Assembly: GCA_018238545.1 (NCBI GenBank) | Contig: JABCTC010000005.1 | Coordinates: 42,066-106,065, forward strand | Reading direction: 5' to 3' | DNA length: 64,000 bases | Origin: Candidatus Heimdallarchaeota archaeon | Lineage (GTDB): Archaea; Asgardarchaeota; Heimdallarchaeia; Heimdallarchaeales; Heimdallarchaeaceae | Shown: in pieces, positions 55,603 through 64,000 of the stretch | Position numbering within the stretch: position 1 is the first letter of the stretch | Layout of the letters: every line of letters begins with the position of its first letter | Program-made: the position numbers and the translations under genes | Notes under the pieces: model-generated | Told to the model about the DNA's origin: nothing | Databases searched by the model: none | The model's input: only the letters and a program-made list of their open reading frames with translations

Positions 55603-55910
55603 ATGAACTGGAAGACGATATTCATAATCTATGCGAAAGGTAAACGAGAAGAAAAGATAGAATTAGCAAGAAACAAGATAACAGGGGTAGATGATCTACA
55701 ATTCTTCATAAATCACTTCTATAGGAACAGAGGGAATGGAGGGAAAGAGGGAAGATGTGGGAGCATGAGATAAGAATAGTAGATGAGTGGGGGAAAGAGT
55801 TGTCGATGAAGAACATAACAGAGCTGATGGAGAAGAAAGGGGAAATGATGAGTTTTTTTCAGATGACAAAGACAGCGATAGGGGAGATGCTAGTGGAAGG
55901 AGTGGGATGA
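55603..55910 (+). pseudogene. Small gene with a frameshift, unknown family
   Basis: From ATG 55603 a frame runs 56 codons (MNWKTIFIIYAKGKREEK...) to TAA at 55771-55773. A second frame, open from about 55725, continues with MWEHEIRIVDEWGKELSMKN and ends at TGA 55908-55910. Joined by one shift inside the purine-rich stretch 55735-55755, they make a protein of about 100 residues with even coding character. The stop is one base before the next gene's start. It could be a genuine frameshift mutation, an assembly error, or two tiny genes. Confidence 0.45.
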
Positions 55911-55911
55911 A

Positions 55912-57759
55912 TTGTTCAGTAAAAAAGAAAAAAGGATTAGAAGCGCATTAATACCGTTCTTTGGTGCAGTGTTTATCGGATTGGTAATAGGAGTGGTTAT
56001 CTTGGATCCAATTTCAGACAATAATCAAGATACAAAGAAGATGATATATTTTGTTCTATTATCAGCAGGAATGATAGCTATATTAGTATTCGAACACGAC
56101 ATGATACAGAAATGGTTAGAAAATAAAAAAGAAGAGAACAAGGTTTTACGGGATTATTATTGGGAGCAAGAACAGAGAAAAAATCCTTTATTCAAGTATT
56201 ATTCAGAAGAGAGTTTAGAAGAGATGAAGAAGGAGATTGTGAAAGAACTTCTGTTTAGAGAAGAATATGTAAAGAAAATAATCGATGGAGAAGAAATAGG
56301 TGAGGGGTTCTCTGAACTTGCGGGTTTTATTACAAAAACACAACCTAGTGAATGGAATAATATCACACCTTTTGCAAGAGATTATTTCAGCACACATCCG
56401 GATGATAGTCTGTTATTTTGGAATCTGTATTCCCAACAATATGATGTTCGGATAGATTATGGAGGAGTGTATTTATTTTCATTATATTTCTATGAGCAAT
56501 TTGGTTCTTCAGTTTTAAAACAGATAGTGATAGATTCAGCAAATGGGGCAGAAAGTCTAAATATTTTACTTAATGCTAAGAACACGTCTTTCAACGAATT
56601 TTTTTCTCAATGGCAAATTGCATTGATCGGTGAACATTTTGATGATGAATCATTTCAAATATATTCTTATAAAAATATAGATTTTTCAATAGAACCCGTC
56701 ATAAGGATAAATCAAAAAAACATCTTCAATACGTTGAGTATTCCATATTATGGTGTTTTTCCTGTTTTATTTGATTTATCTGATGAGAAATTCGATGTTA
56801 CGTTGTATAATAATAATTTGCAGTTATTCTCAATTGCAATTCTAACAGTAAATGAAAATACAGACTATGTCAATATGGAAATAATACAAACATCAAATCA
56901 ATCCATATCACTTTTTTCTGATTTTAAGAATATTAACAAGGCAATACTGTGCATATCAGCAATCGATCATTACACTCCAATGATAGATGGAGATATAGGT
57001 ATTGGAAACTACAAAACATTATCAATTTACACATCCAATCCTTATGAATTATCAATAAATAATCCAATAATTACACAAAACAATTCATATTTATCAATAC
57101 ACTATTTGAGCATATTTTTGTGGAATGGAACAGACATTTATTTTAGTGAAGGAGATGATGTGGTTATACTACAAATTCAAAATGAATCATCAGTACTCGA
57201 ATATGAGTTCTATTATAACGCTGTTGAGTATAATGGATGGAGCTGTAATGTTAAGATAGAAAATCTGCAACCAGGTTTTTACCAAGTTTACTTATATGCA
57301 AATACTGGTGAATATCTAATAGAGATCTTATTATATGAATTTACTATTGAAATTGAAGTCGATTTGAATAAGCCTGAAATATTCTTTAATAAAAATAATT
57401 TGCACATTAAAGATAACATAGTTTTAATTCCTAACTCAATCAGTATAGAGATATTAAGTCAGATAAAGGTTTATGCCTATATTTACAATATTACTGAAAA
57501 TTTTATTGCAAATGTTACTTTAGACATGATATCAAAGAGTTCTTGGGAAGGAGTGTGTGATTTTAAAGAATATGAAAATGGCGAATATTTCACAGTTGTG
57601 ATTTTTGAATTTGGAAAACAGTTAACAAAATCTCATCCATCTAACACATCGTCTTATAAGAAAATCAACACATCTTTTAATATACTATTGATTGTAAGTT
57701 TTGTAACAATAATCTCAATTTTCAGCCTTTATATAATAGGTAAAAAAAGATGGAGATAA
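55912..57759 (+). CDS. Membrane protein, apparent chimera with the C-terminal half of a gluzincin-type peptidase
   Basis: 615 residues from TTG 55912. Residues 1-130 have two hydrophobic segments (13-31 and 44-60) and a charged helix, written in purine-rich codons. From about residue 131 the text changes: EGFSELAGF, then YGGVYLFSLYFYEQFG and SFNEFFSQWQIAL look like the part of an M6/M30-like zinc peptidase that follows its HExxH motif, and codons become more AT-rich. HExxH itself is absent. A beta-sandwich region and a C-terminal membrane segment (about 590-610) follow. I read it as a fusion made by recombination near 56300 and probably not an active peptidase; moderate certainty. Confidence 0.6.
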   Translation: MFSKKEKRIRSALIPFFGAVFIGLVIGVVILDPISDNNQDTKKMIYFVLLSAGMIAILVFEHDMIQKWLENKKEENKVLRDYYWEQEQRKNPLFKYYSEESLEEMKKEIVKELLFREEYVKKIIDGEEIGEGFSELAGFITKTQPSEWNNITPFARDYFSTHPDDSLLFWNLYSQQYDVRIDYGGVYLFSLYFYEQFGSSVLKQIVIDSANGAESLNILLNAKNTSFNEFFSQWQIALIGEHFDDESFQIYSYKNIDFSIEPVIRINQKNIFNTLSIPYYGVFPVLFDLSDEKFDVTLYNNNLQLFSIAILTVNENTDYVNMEIIQTSNQSISLFSDFKNINKAILCISAIDHYTPMIDGDIGIGNYKTLSIYTSNPYELSINNPIITQNNSYLSIHYLSIFLWNGTDIYFSEGDDVVILQIQNESSVLEYEFYYNAVEYNGWSCNVKIENLQPGFYQVYLYANTGEYLIEILLYEFTIEIEVDLNKPEIFFNKNNLHIKDNIVLIPNSISIEILSQIKVYAYIYNITENFIANVTLDMISKSSWEGVCDFKEYENGEYFTVVIFEFGKQLTKSHPSNTSSYKKINTSFNILLIVSFVTIISIFSLYIIGKKRWR

Positions 57760-57766
57760 AGGAAAA

Positions 57767-58849
57767 ATGAATAAAACATTGATACGAATAATGTTCATAA
57801 TCGTCATAACCAATGCCTTATTTATTGAAAATGCGTCTACAATGAGTTTAACAAGAGAAAATTGCCATAGCAATTCACTACACGATCCAATAGACATAAG
57901 CCAAAATTACGAGTTTGATATTTTAGGTTTCGGTGGTTCAGGTTCAATGAATGATCCATATATACTTGAGAATCTTGAAATAGAATATAATAACAATGGA
58001 AAATATGGCATAAGAATACAAAGAACTTCAGTTAACTTCATTATACGAAATTGTACAGTTATTGGTTTTAATTATGGAATATTCTTGAACAACATAGAAG
58101 ATGGGGGGATAATTTTAGAGGATAACGAAATCAGTGGGAGTCACTATCAAGGAATTGATGTTAATACATTATTAAATGTTGAAATTGCAGGAAATTTGTT
58201 AGACAATAACGGAGGAGGGATCAGACTTAGTTCATCTAAGAGCAGGATAACTGATAATGTTATTCAAAGGACATCAAATTCTGCAGCAATTACATTATAC
58301 TCTTGTAGATATTTATTGGTAGAAGGGAATGAGATTAAGGAGAATGAGTATGTTGGAATAACATCGGGAACAGAACTTGAGGATTGTATATTTAAAGAAA
58401 ACATTATAGAATCGAACGGAGAGGGAGGTAAGTATCCAGATGAAACCCATTTATCAGAACCATATGGAATTAGATTGGGGAAAGAGAGCTGTAATAATAC
58501 AATATATCTTAATTTCTTCATCAATAATAACCAAGAAAACGAGAAGCAAGCATGTGATGAAGGGGAAAATAATACCTGGTATGAAGAAACATTGAAAGAA
58601 GGGAATTATTGGGATGATTTACCAATTGGACATTATGAAGTTGATGGAAATGTGGGAAGCAAAGATATCTACCCATTAAACAAAGACGGAGAGAGTTTGA
58701 ATAAGAATTTTTACAAAACCCCTATTGGAATAATTGGAATAAGTATGGCATCAGCGATAATTGTAGGAATACCCGCAGTGATAGTAATAAGGATAGCAAT
58801 AAGAAAGAGAAAAGCAAGAATGATAATATATTCTCTAAGATATGAATAA
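57767..58849 (+). CDS. Exported right-handed beta-helix protein with C-terminal anchor
   Basis: 360 residues from ATG 57767, eight nucleotides after the previous stop. Signal peptide (1-26); an entry motif FGGSGSMNDPYILENLEI; about eight beta-helix turns of the NosD/pectate-lyase type (NFIIRNCTV, GIILEDNEISGS, NVEIAGNLLDNNGGGIRL, RITDNVIQR...); the closing motif NTWYEE...GNYWDD...DIYPL at about 265-300; a membrane segment at about 318-342; and a basic tail. It is probably a surface adhesin, carbohydrate-active or structural protein. The same closing motif occurs in the gene at 60423. Confidence 0.88.
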   Translation: MNKTLIRIMFIIVITNALFIENASTMSLTRENCHSNSLHDPIDISQNYEFDILGFGGSGSMNDPYILENLEIEYNNNGKYGIRIQRTSVNFIIRNCTVIGFNYGIFLNNIEDGGIILEDNEISGSHYQGIDVNTLLNVEIAGNLLDNNGGGIRLSSSKSRITDNVIQRTSNSAAITLYSCRYLLVEGNEIKENEYVGITSGTELEDCIFKENIIESNGEGGKYPDETHLSEPYGIRLGKESCNNTIYLNFFINNNQENEKQACDEGENNTWYEETLKEGNYWDDLPIGHYEVDGNVGSKDIYPLNKDGESLNKNFYKTPIGIIGISMASAIIVGIPAVIVIRIAIRKRKARMIIYSLRYE

Positions 58850-58925
58850 CAACAAAAGGAAAAGGAAATTGAGCTGGGGAAAAAGGTTTTTATTTGGAAG
58901 AACTTTTGTGAAAATGGTTATAATT

Positions 58926-60086
58926 ATGGGATTAGTAAAAACTCCAATGTGGAAAGTCCATGAAGAAGCAGGAGCGAGAATGATTGATTTTGCAGGCTAT
59001 TATCTACCAGTATCGTATACAGGTATTGATGAGGAAATCATGGCGACAAGAGAAAGAGTGAGCATCGTAGAAGTTTCGGACATGGGTCGTTATTCTTTGA
59101 AAGGTAATTATGCCACTAAACTTATGGAACTCCTTGTTCCTCGTGATATGGCAGCCATGGAAAATATGAAATGTGGTTATTCTTATTATCTCAACGAAAA
59201 TGCCGGTTATCGTGATGACACTATTCTCGGCAAAAAGAGCGAAACTGATTACTTCAATGTTTGTAACGCTGGTAGCCAAACTGTTAAAGTTTTAGCTTGG
59301 ATTGGTCAGTTCGTTAAACTCTTTGAAGAGATGACTGGTGAACCTCTTGAGTTCAAAGACTGGACTTTAGAAACTACCATGTTTGCTGTTCAAGGTCCTA
59401 AATACAAGACTGTTTTAGATAATCTTGGTGTACCAGATACCGGTGCTTGGCAGATGGTTGAAGCTGAAGTTGAAGGTTGTAAATGTCTTTTCACTGGTAC
59501 TGGTTATACTGGTGAGTCAGGCTTTGAGGTAGTTATTTTTGATTCTGATCTTGCCAATCCTGAAAAAGGTATCAAGGTTTGGAACGCTATTTTAGAAGCT
59601 GGTAAAGAAGTAGGTATTGCTCTCTGTGGCCTTGGTGCTCGAGATGCTCTAAGAATTGAAGCTGGTCTACCTCTTTATGGTGAAGACATTCATGAAGAAG
59701 TTAACCCAGTTGAAACTGGTTACGACTACAAAATGTTCTGTAATCATTTCAAAGAACCTTTCTACTTTGGCAAAGAAGCTCTCCAAAAAGCTAAGAATGA
59801 AGGTGTGAAAATCAAGCATGTTGGTATCAAACTTTTAGAAAAAGGTATTCCTCGAGCTGATTATGATGTCCTCAATTCTGCTGGAGAAAAAATAGGTTAC
59901 ATGGTTAATGGTGTCCGTTCCCCTGTCATTGGTAATGTAGGTGTTGGTATGGGTTTTGTTGACATTGAATATGCTGTACCAGAAACTGAAGTTTTAGTGC
60001 AAATTCGTAAGAAGCAGGTTAAAGCTAAAGTAGTTAAACTACCCTTCTACGATCCTAAGAAGTGGGGTCGAAGAAGAGAAGCTTAA
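58926..60086 (+). CDS. gcvT: GcvT-family aminomethyltransferase
   Basis: 386 residues from ATG 58926; the frame is open to 58842 inside the previous gene, and an ATG at 58914 is also possible. Tetrahydrofolate-binding T-protein motifs are PMWKVHEEAGARMIDFAGYY, the catalytic Asp in GYRDDTILGK, TGTGYTGESGFEV and GLGARDALRIEAGLPLYGED. It moves the methylene group of glycine to folate or pterin with release of ammonia. Codon use from about 58930 is strikingly different from all neighbours (many GGT, GCT, CTT, AAG), as expected of a highly expressed gene or recent transfer. No gcvH or gcvP is adjacent. Confidence 0.9.
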   Translation: MGLVKTPMWKVHEEAGARMIDFAGYYLPVSYTGIDEEIMATRERVSIVEVSDMGRYSLKGNYATKLMELLVPRDMAAMENMKCGYSYYLNENAGYRDDTILGKKSETDYFNVCNAGSQTVKVLAWIGQFVKLFEEMTGEPLEFKDWTLETTMFAVQGPKYKTVLDNLGVPDTGAWQMVEAEVEGCKCLFTGTGYTGESGFEVVIFDSDLANPEKGIKVWNAILEAGKEVGIALCGLGARDALRIEAGLPLYGEDIHEEVNPVETGYDYKMFCNHFKEPFYFGKEALQKAKNEGVKIKHVGIKLLEKGIPRADYDVLNSAGEKIGYMVNGVRSPVIGNVGVGMGFVDIEYAVPETEVLVQIRKKQVKAKVVKLPFYDPKKWGRRREA

Positions 60087-60145
60087 CTTTTTTCCTTTCC
60101 CTTCTTTTTATTTTATATTGCTGTCTTCTTTTGATTGTTCAACTT

Positions 60146-60466
60146 CTACTTATCAGTTACATCTGCTATTCGTGATTTTAATTCTTCTATTTTATCTCTT
60201 GAAATATTTATCAAAGTTAATTTAGGACACGCGTTTATTTGTTTCAATTCTTCATGGTTTATATCCTTCAAACTAATATCATGCAACATTAATTCTGATA
60301 GCGAATTACGTTTAGACAAATAAAAGAAGTTTTGAATCCAAATTTTCTTTCCCAAAAGTGCAAGTTTCTTCAGTTTGGAGCATTTTAAAATTTCTTTTAA
60401 ATCCACTCTTATACTTTTACAATCAAAGTTTCCTCTTTTTGTAGAGAAGGAGGACTGGTATAACAA
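60146..60466 (-). CDS. Short leucine-rich-repeat-like protein or fragment
   Basis: 106 residues from an ATG that lies inside the upstream beta-helix gene's 3' end; a GTG at 60406 would give 86 residues clear of most of the overlap. Three LRR-like units are visible: LKKLALLGKKI, LSELMLHDISL and LTLINISRDKI. It may be the C-terminal scrap of a longer LRR protein rather than a functional gene. It is convergent with gcvT, 60 nt away. Confidence 0.45.
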   Translation of the reverse strand: MLYQSSFSTKRGNFDCKSIRVDLKEILKCSKLKKLALLGKKIWIQNFFYLSKRNSLSELMLHDISLKDINHEELKQINACPKLTLINISRDKIEELKSRIADVTDK

Positions 60467-61820
60467 TAACTGGTAGGATGAGCAGACTCATCAATGCCCA
60501 ATACGGACTCGTAGTATGAACTCGTTCCAATTGTTCTGTTAGAGGGTATTTATCCACTGCTTCTGCCTGACCTGCAATCTTGTATGATCCTTTTCCTTCA
60601 TAATCTTTCCAGTAATTTCCCCTCTTGGCTTCCTTATCGTACCACATATTCCTAAAACCATCATTATACCCTTGTGAAAGTCCAGTAGGGTTGTTGTTGA
60701 TGAAAGAGTTGTAAGCCACAAGAGAGTCATTGGTTCGCTCTTCTAAATATACCCCATATCTATGATTTTCTTCTAGTCTGTTATACGTGATCTCACACTC
60801 TCTGCTCCGTTCTATATAAATCCCGTCTATAGTACTATTAAGAACAGTATTACCAGATATAGTGTTATACCATGAACCCGCAGTTAAGAAAATACCATAG
60901 TCGTTATTTTCACAAGTGTTGTTAAGCGTGTAAGAATAAAAGGACTCAATATTATAAATCCCATACTTATTCCCATAGCAAGTATTATTAACAAGCGTAA
61001 GATGAGCACCTATCCTCATCCCAGCTAAACTATTGTTTGCACAATAATTCTCTGAGATTGTCCCATAACAAAGCCCAAAATCTATCCCATTCATCTTGTT
61101 GTTTTCGCATCTGTTTCTTGTACAAGTCTTAAAATGAACTGACCCCAGGTAGATCCCGCCAAGTTCATTTTCTTCACAGATGTTGTTCTCAACTACTGCA
61201 TTATTACCTCCAATAATAGCTATCCCTCCTCCTTGGTTCCTTATGCAGGTATTATCTGTGACTGTTGGTTCAGCGGACATGTAAACATCTATTCCATCTG
61301 CACCGTTGTTGATACAGGTGTTGTTTGTGACTGTGGCAAAATGCGTTTCGCGGATCCGTATTCCCCAACTATCACAATCGACGCAAAAGTTATTTCTGAT
61401 GATTGGTCGGCTGTCTGTTGTGTTCTCAATAAAGATCCCAATCCCTCGTGCATACATCCCCTCCTCTTTTGCTGTAAGATAACAGTTTTGGATAATAAAC
61501 CGTTTTGAGGTACGATAGATGGCAATAGTTGGTTTTTCTCCTGTGACATTGATGAAGTAGTCTTCGATTCTATAGGGGTTTTCTGTTGTTCCTGTTCCTG
61601 GGAAACTGTAATCGGTGAAATTCTGGTCAGAAAGAATCAAGATAGGTTCGTGAGGGATATATGAAGAGGGAAGGAGTAGGGAGGTTAAGGTAGGAGAACC
61701 TTCCAGCTCGTTGTGTGTCCCCACTACCATCCTTGCTCTTGGTGTGGGGGTAAACAGCCAACCTCCCACTAGGAGGAGCAGTATTAGTATTGTTCGCACA
61801 CTTTTGAAGTATTTAATCAT
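60423..61820 (-). CDS. Exported right-handed beta-helix protein with C-terminal anchor
   Basis: 465 residues from ATG 61820. Signal peptide (about 8-26); entry motif FPGTGTTENPYRIEDYFI; about twelve beta-helix turns with the NNTCxxNxxDGI rhythm (FATVTNNTCINNGADGI, AVVENNICEENELGGI, YSYTLNNTCENNDYGI) and regularly spaced Cys; closing motif NMWYDK...GNYWKDY...DKYPL as in the gene at 57767; a membrane segment at about 440-458; and a short basic end. It is probably a surface protein. Its codon use is less AT-rich than that of most neighbours. Confidence 0.88.
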   Translation of the reverse strand: MIKYFKSVRTILILLLLVGGWLFTPTPRARMVVGTHNELEGSPTLTSLLLPSSYIPHEPILILSDQNFTDYSFPGTGTTENPYRIEDYFINVTGEKPTIAIYRTSKRFIIQNCYLTAKEEGMYARGIGIFIENTTDSRPIIRNNFCVDCDSWGIRIRETHFATVTNNTCINNGADGIDVYMSAEPTVTDNTCIRNQGGGIAIIGGNNAVVENNICEENELGGIYLGSVHFKTCTRNRCENNKMNGIDFGLCYGTISENYCANNSLAGMRIGAHLTLVNNTCYGNKYGIYNIESFYSYTLNNTCENNDYGIFLTAGSWYNTISGNTVLNSTIDGIYIERSRECEITYNRLEENHRYGVYLEERTNDSLVAYNSFINNNPTGLSQGYNDGFRNMWYDKEAKRGNYWKDYEGKGSYKIAGQAEAVDKYPLTEQLERVHTTSPYWALMSLLILPVIVIPVLLLYKKRKL

Positions 61821-61956
61821 TGTTTGTTCCTTGCAGTTAATGAATCTCTAGTCAGTTTTAGTATTTATTTCTTGTGTGTTCCGTACCCAGCTTCTGTTAC
61901 CTCACAAAAGCAAAAAAAAAGAAGCGAAGAGACTAAGTACACGTCCACAGGTTTAG

Positions 61957-64000
61957 TTATGGGATGAACCATCCTCCTCCTCCGGGGTAATCCGTTGGGT
62001 CTTTTGGGTCTGTTCCTGCACAAAACTCTTCATAGTCTGTATACCCATCATTGTCCGTATCGGTATAACGAGGGTCAGTCAGCAGAAAATTTTTCTCTAT
62101 TCCATCCTTTAATCCATCTCCATCGGTATCCGAATTTGTAGGGTCAGTGTAACGCCATCCAACCCCTGAAATTGAAAAACCATTAGCTTCCTCACCATCA
62201 GTTAACCCATCTCCATCAGTATCAGAATCAGTCGGATCTGTATAACGTTTACCAGTTATTGTTGGAATGTAAAAACCATAAACTTCTTGTCCGTCTGTCA
62301 ATCCATCATTATCCGTATCTGGGTCAAGGTAATCAGTGTTATAGACACTTGTTTCGTCCCCATTTCCTATTCCATCCCCATCAGTATCAACTGCACCATC
62401 TGCAGGATCTAGCGGATCATAGCCATGAGCTACTTCCCAGCTATCAGATAACCCATCATAATCTGTGTCTGGCCGTCCAGGGTTTGTTCCATAGGTGTTT
62501 ACTTCTTCCCCATCTGTTAACCCATCGTTGTCTGTATCACTATTCACTGGATTGGTTATCCTTTGATACTCTTCGAGATTCGTTAACCCATCTTCATCAG
62601 GGTCTTCATTAGCATCATCTATGCAAGGATCAAGGTAACATCCCCTGGCAAACTGTGCAAACTCCCACCCGTCAGGCATACCATCACCATCAGAATCCAG
62701 CTTATTGAATCTTAGTTTATACACTTTTTCTTCTCCATCTGTCAGCCCATCTCCATCTGTATCTGTAGGTATGTATTGGAAGGAATAATCTATCGCTGCA
62801 CGGGCGTTAACTAATCCTGATCCATGATATTTTTCCATATAGCCTATTTCATCTCCTTCATGTCCAGGAATTTGATTAGCATCGATGGCAAAACAATCAG
62901 TTAGTGCAGATTCCTGTAGAATGTATCTAACATCCCCAGGACTTAGCTGCTGATTGTTTCTTTCAGCATTTTCTAGTATCAAGGCGCATACCCCCGCTAC
63001 ATGGGCAGTTGCGGCAGAAGTCCCGCCAAAAGCGTTAGTATGACCATTATTTAAAGTTGTAGTATAAATATCATTTGTTCCTCCAGGAGCAACAAGATCT
63101 AAATAGTCATAAGGACTGGCTGTATTATCATAGTTACTTCCAATCCCATTTGGTCCAACCCATTTAACATATTCTCCATCATATTGTTCCACAGAACCCA
63201 CTCCAAGAACACTTAGAAATCCAGCTGGTTTCGAAAGAATTGAGAATCCTTCATTTCCTGCTGCTGCCACCACAACAATCCCACTTCTATATGCTTCTTC
63301 ACATGCTATTCTAAACTCTTCAACAGTAGGAAGAAATTGTGCTCCATTACTCATGGAAATAATATCCATTCCTTGATCAATCGCCCAATAGATTCCAGCT
63401 ACTACTGCTGTTTCATAATCCCAAGTTATACCAGTACCTACTCTTACAACGTATAGATCGATTTTTGGTGCTACGCCTATCGTTCCCCATTGGTTATCAA
63501 CTGCTGAGATAATACCCGCACATGCTGTTCCATGCCCATATGTATCCTCAGGCTCTCCACCGTCAGAATAATCTATTCCTCCTTTATAGTTATTATAAAG
63601 GTCATCATGGTCAGTGTCTATACCGCTATCAATGAGACAAACCTTAATCCCTTCTCCAGCTACATTACCAGTTTCAACATCTTTTGCATTTTCTCCATCC
63701 CCCCAAACTTTTTCAGCATCGATATCATCAACTCCCCAATCAAGCGCATCTTGGGAACAGTAGAAAGATGAGTATTCACTACTTAATGATTGCTCAAAAA
63801 TGATGGTAGAATCTGTGAACCAGGAATGCTTAAGATATTCTCCCAGACTTTGGGGAATTATAGCATAAATTCCGTTTAGATTTTCGTAATAATCTATAAT
63901 CTGAATGTCTTTGATTTCTACCGTAATATCTGATTTAAAAAAGATTATAGCTTTATGATATTGTTCGTTTTTTTTACAAAAGTCTCTTGCAGAGATAGTT
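61957..64000 (-). CDS. Exported subtilase (S8) with thrombospondin type 3-like Ca repeats (runs off right edge)
   Basis: The frame is open from the window edge at 64000 to TGA at 61957, at least 680 residues, with the N-terminus missing. In order: a prodomain-like part; the catalytic Asp in [12 protein letters not shown] (codon at 63628-63630); His in YGHGTACAG (codon at 63532-63534); Asn in AAAGNEGFS; and Ser in [12 protein letters not shown]. About 250 residues follow of Asp-rich [16 protein letters not shown] repeats (roughly 61990-62760), which bind calcium in thrombospondin-3-like domains, ending in a Gly-rich turn and WFIP. All catalytic residues are present. The repeats suggest a calcium-stiffened stalk on a secreted protease. 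Confidence 0.92.
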   Translation of the reverse strand, partial: TISARDFCKKNEQYHKAIIFFKSDITVEIKDIQIIDYYENLNGIYAIIPQSLGEYLKHSWFTDSTIIFEQSLSSEYSSFYCSQDALDWGVDDIDAEKVWGDGENAKDVETGNVAGEGIKVCLIDSGIDTDHDDLYNNYKGGIDYSDGGEPEDTYGHGTACAGIISAVDNQWGTIGVAPKIDLYVVRVGTGITWDYETAVVAGIYWAIDQGMDIISMSNGAQFLPTVEEFRIACEEAYRSGIVVVAAAGNEGFSILSKPAGFLSVLGVGSVEQYDGEYVKWVGPNGIGSNYDNTASPYDYLDLVAPGGTNDIYTTTLNNGHTNAFGGTSAATAHVAGVCALILENAERNNQQLSPGDVRYILQESALTDCFAIDANQIPGHEGDEIGYMEKYHGSGLVNARAAIDYSFQYIPTDTDGDGLTDGEEKVYKLRFNKLDSDGDGMPDGWEFAQFARGCYLDPCIDDANEDPDEDGLTNLEEYQRITNPVNSDTDNDGLTDGEEVNTYGTNPGRPDTDYDGLSDSWEVAHGYDPLDPADGAVDTDGDGIGNGDETSVYNTDYLDPDTDNDGLTDGQEVYGFYIPTITGKRYTDPTDSDTDGDGLTDGEEANGFSISGVGWRYTDPTNSDTDGDGLKDGIEKNFLLTDPRYTDTDNDGYTDYEEFCAGTDPKDPTDYPGGGGWFIP

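Noticed and set aside
62000..62760. Short regular DNA repeats suggesting a CRISPR array
   Set aside because: The periodicity comes from Asp/Gly-rich calcium-binding repeats in an open reading frame; unit lengths vary and there are no spacers.

Overview
The window looks like archaeal chromosome, most probably from an Asgard-type archaeon. It is AT-rich throughout. Archaeal hallmarks include a PAC2-family protein, a two-domain glutaredoxin-like disulfide oxidoreductase, a fused pyruvate:ferredoxin oxidoreductase gamma/delta subunit, ADP-forming acyl-CoA synthetase subunits, a stand-alone AlaX editing protein, MoxR/DUF58 genes and TATA-like boxes upstream of several genes. Genes of bacterial or eukaryote-like flavour (urocanate hydratase, tyrosine phenol-lyase, a C13 legumain-like peptidase, large TPR, HEAT and beta-helix proteins) are mixed in. 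The Asgard placement is inference; no rRNA or tRNA gene was seen.

Layout. (1) 1-3168, minus strand: a three-gene cassette of a DUF2207-type membrane protein ending in six Cys-Ala pairs flanked by glycines, a PqqD-like/radical SAM/SPASM enzyme overlapping it by an ATGA, and a SAM methyltransferase cut by the window edge. It looks like a protein-tail modification system and is the most striking item. (2) 3.3-11.1 kb: hypothetical genes, a stand-alone TnpB element, a HEAT-repeat protein, a PorCD fusion, a PAC2 protein and an MFS transporter. (3) 11.3-12.6 kb: a 20-bp-periodic upstream repeat, an ACT-like small protein, a tandem winged-helix regulator and a 14-codon relic of a second copy of the small protein. 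(4) 12.7-23.3 kb: a seven-gene MoxR-DUF58 operon whose other members are all membrane or secreted proteins.

(5) 23.4-51 kb, mostly housekeeping and catabolism: DegV, both subunits of an ADP-forming acyl-CoA synthetase plus a second orphan beta subunit, AlaX, a degenerate metallo-beta-lactamase-fold protein, a DUF84/YjjX NTPase, a NifU-like protein, PurB, a secreted metallophosphoesterase, PDO, parvulin, urocanate hydratase, a secreted EEP-fold phosphoesterase, SDR, a CoA-disulfide-reductase-like flavoprotein, a class C beta-lactamase-like hydrolase, an agmatinase-family ureohydrolase, a C13 peptidase and tyrosine phenol-lyase. Together these suggest amino-acid use (His, Tyr, possibly Arg/agmatine) with ATP made through ADP-forming CoA ligases and ferredoxin-linked 2-oxoacid oxidation.

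(6) 51.3-64 kb: a surface/secreted region with a beta-helix-subtilase fusion, exported proteins, two beta-helix proteins sharing a C-terminal motif, and an edge-truncated subtilase with calcium-binding Asp repeats. It is interrupted by gene relics (55.2-55.9 kb), a probable chimeric gene, and a GcvT-type aminomethyltransferase whose codon use differs sharply from its neighbours.
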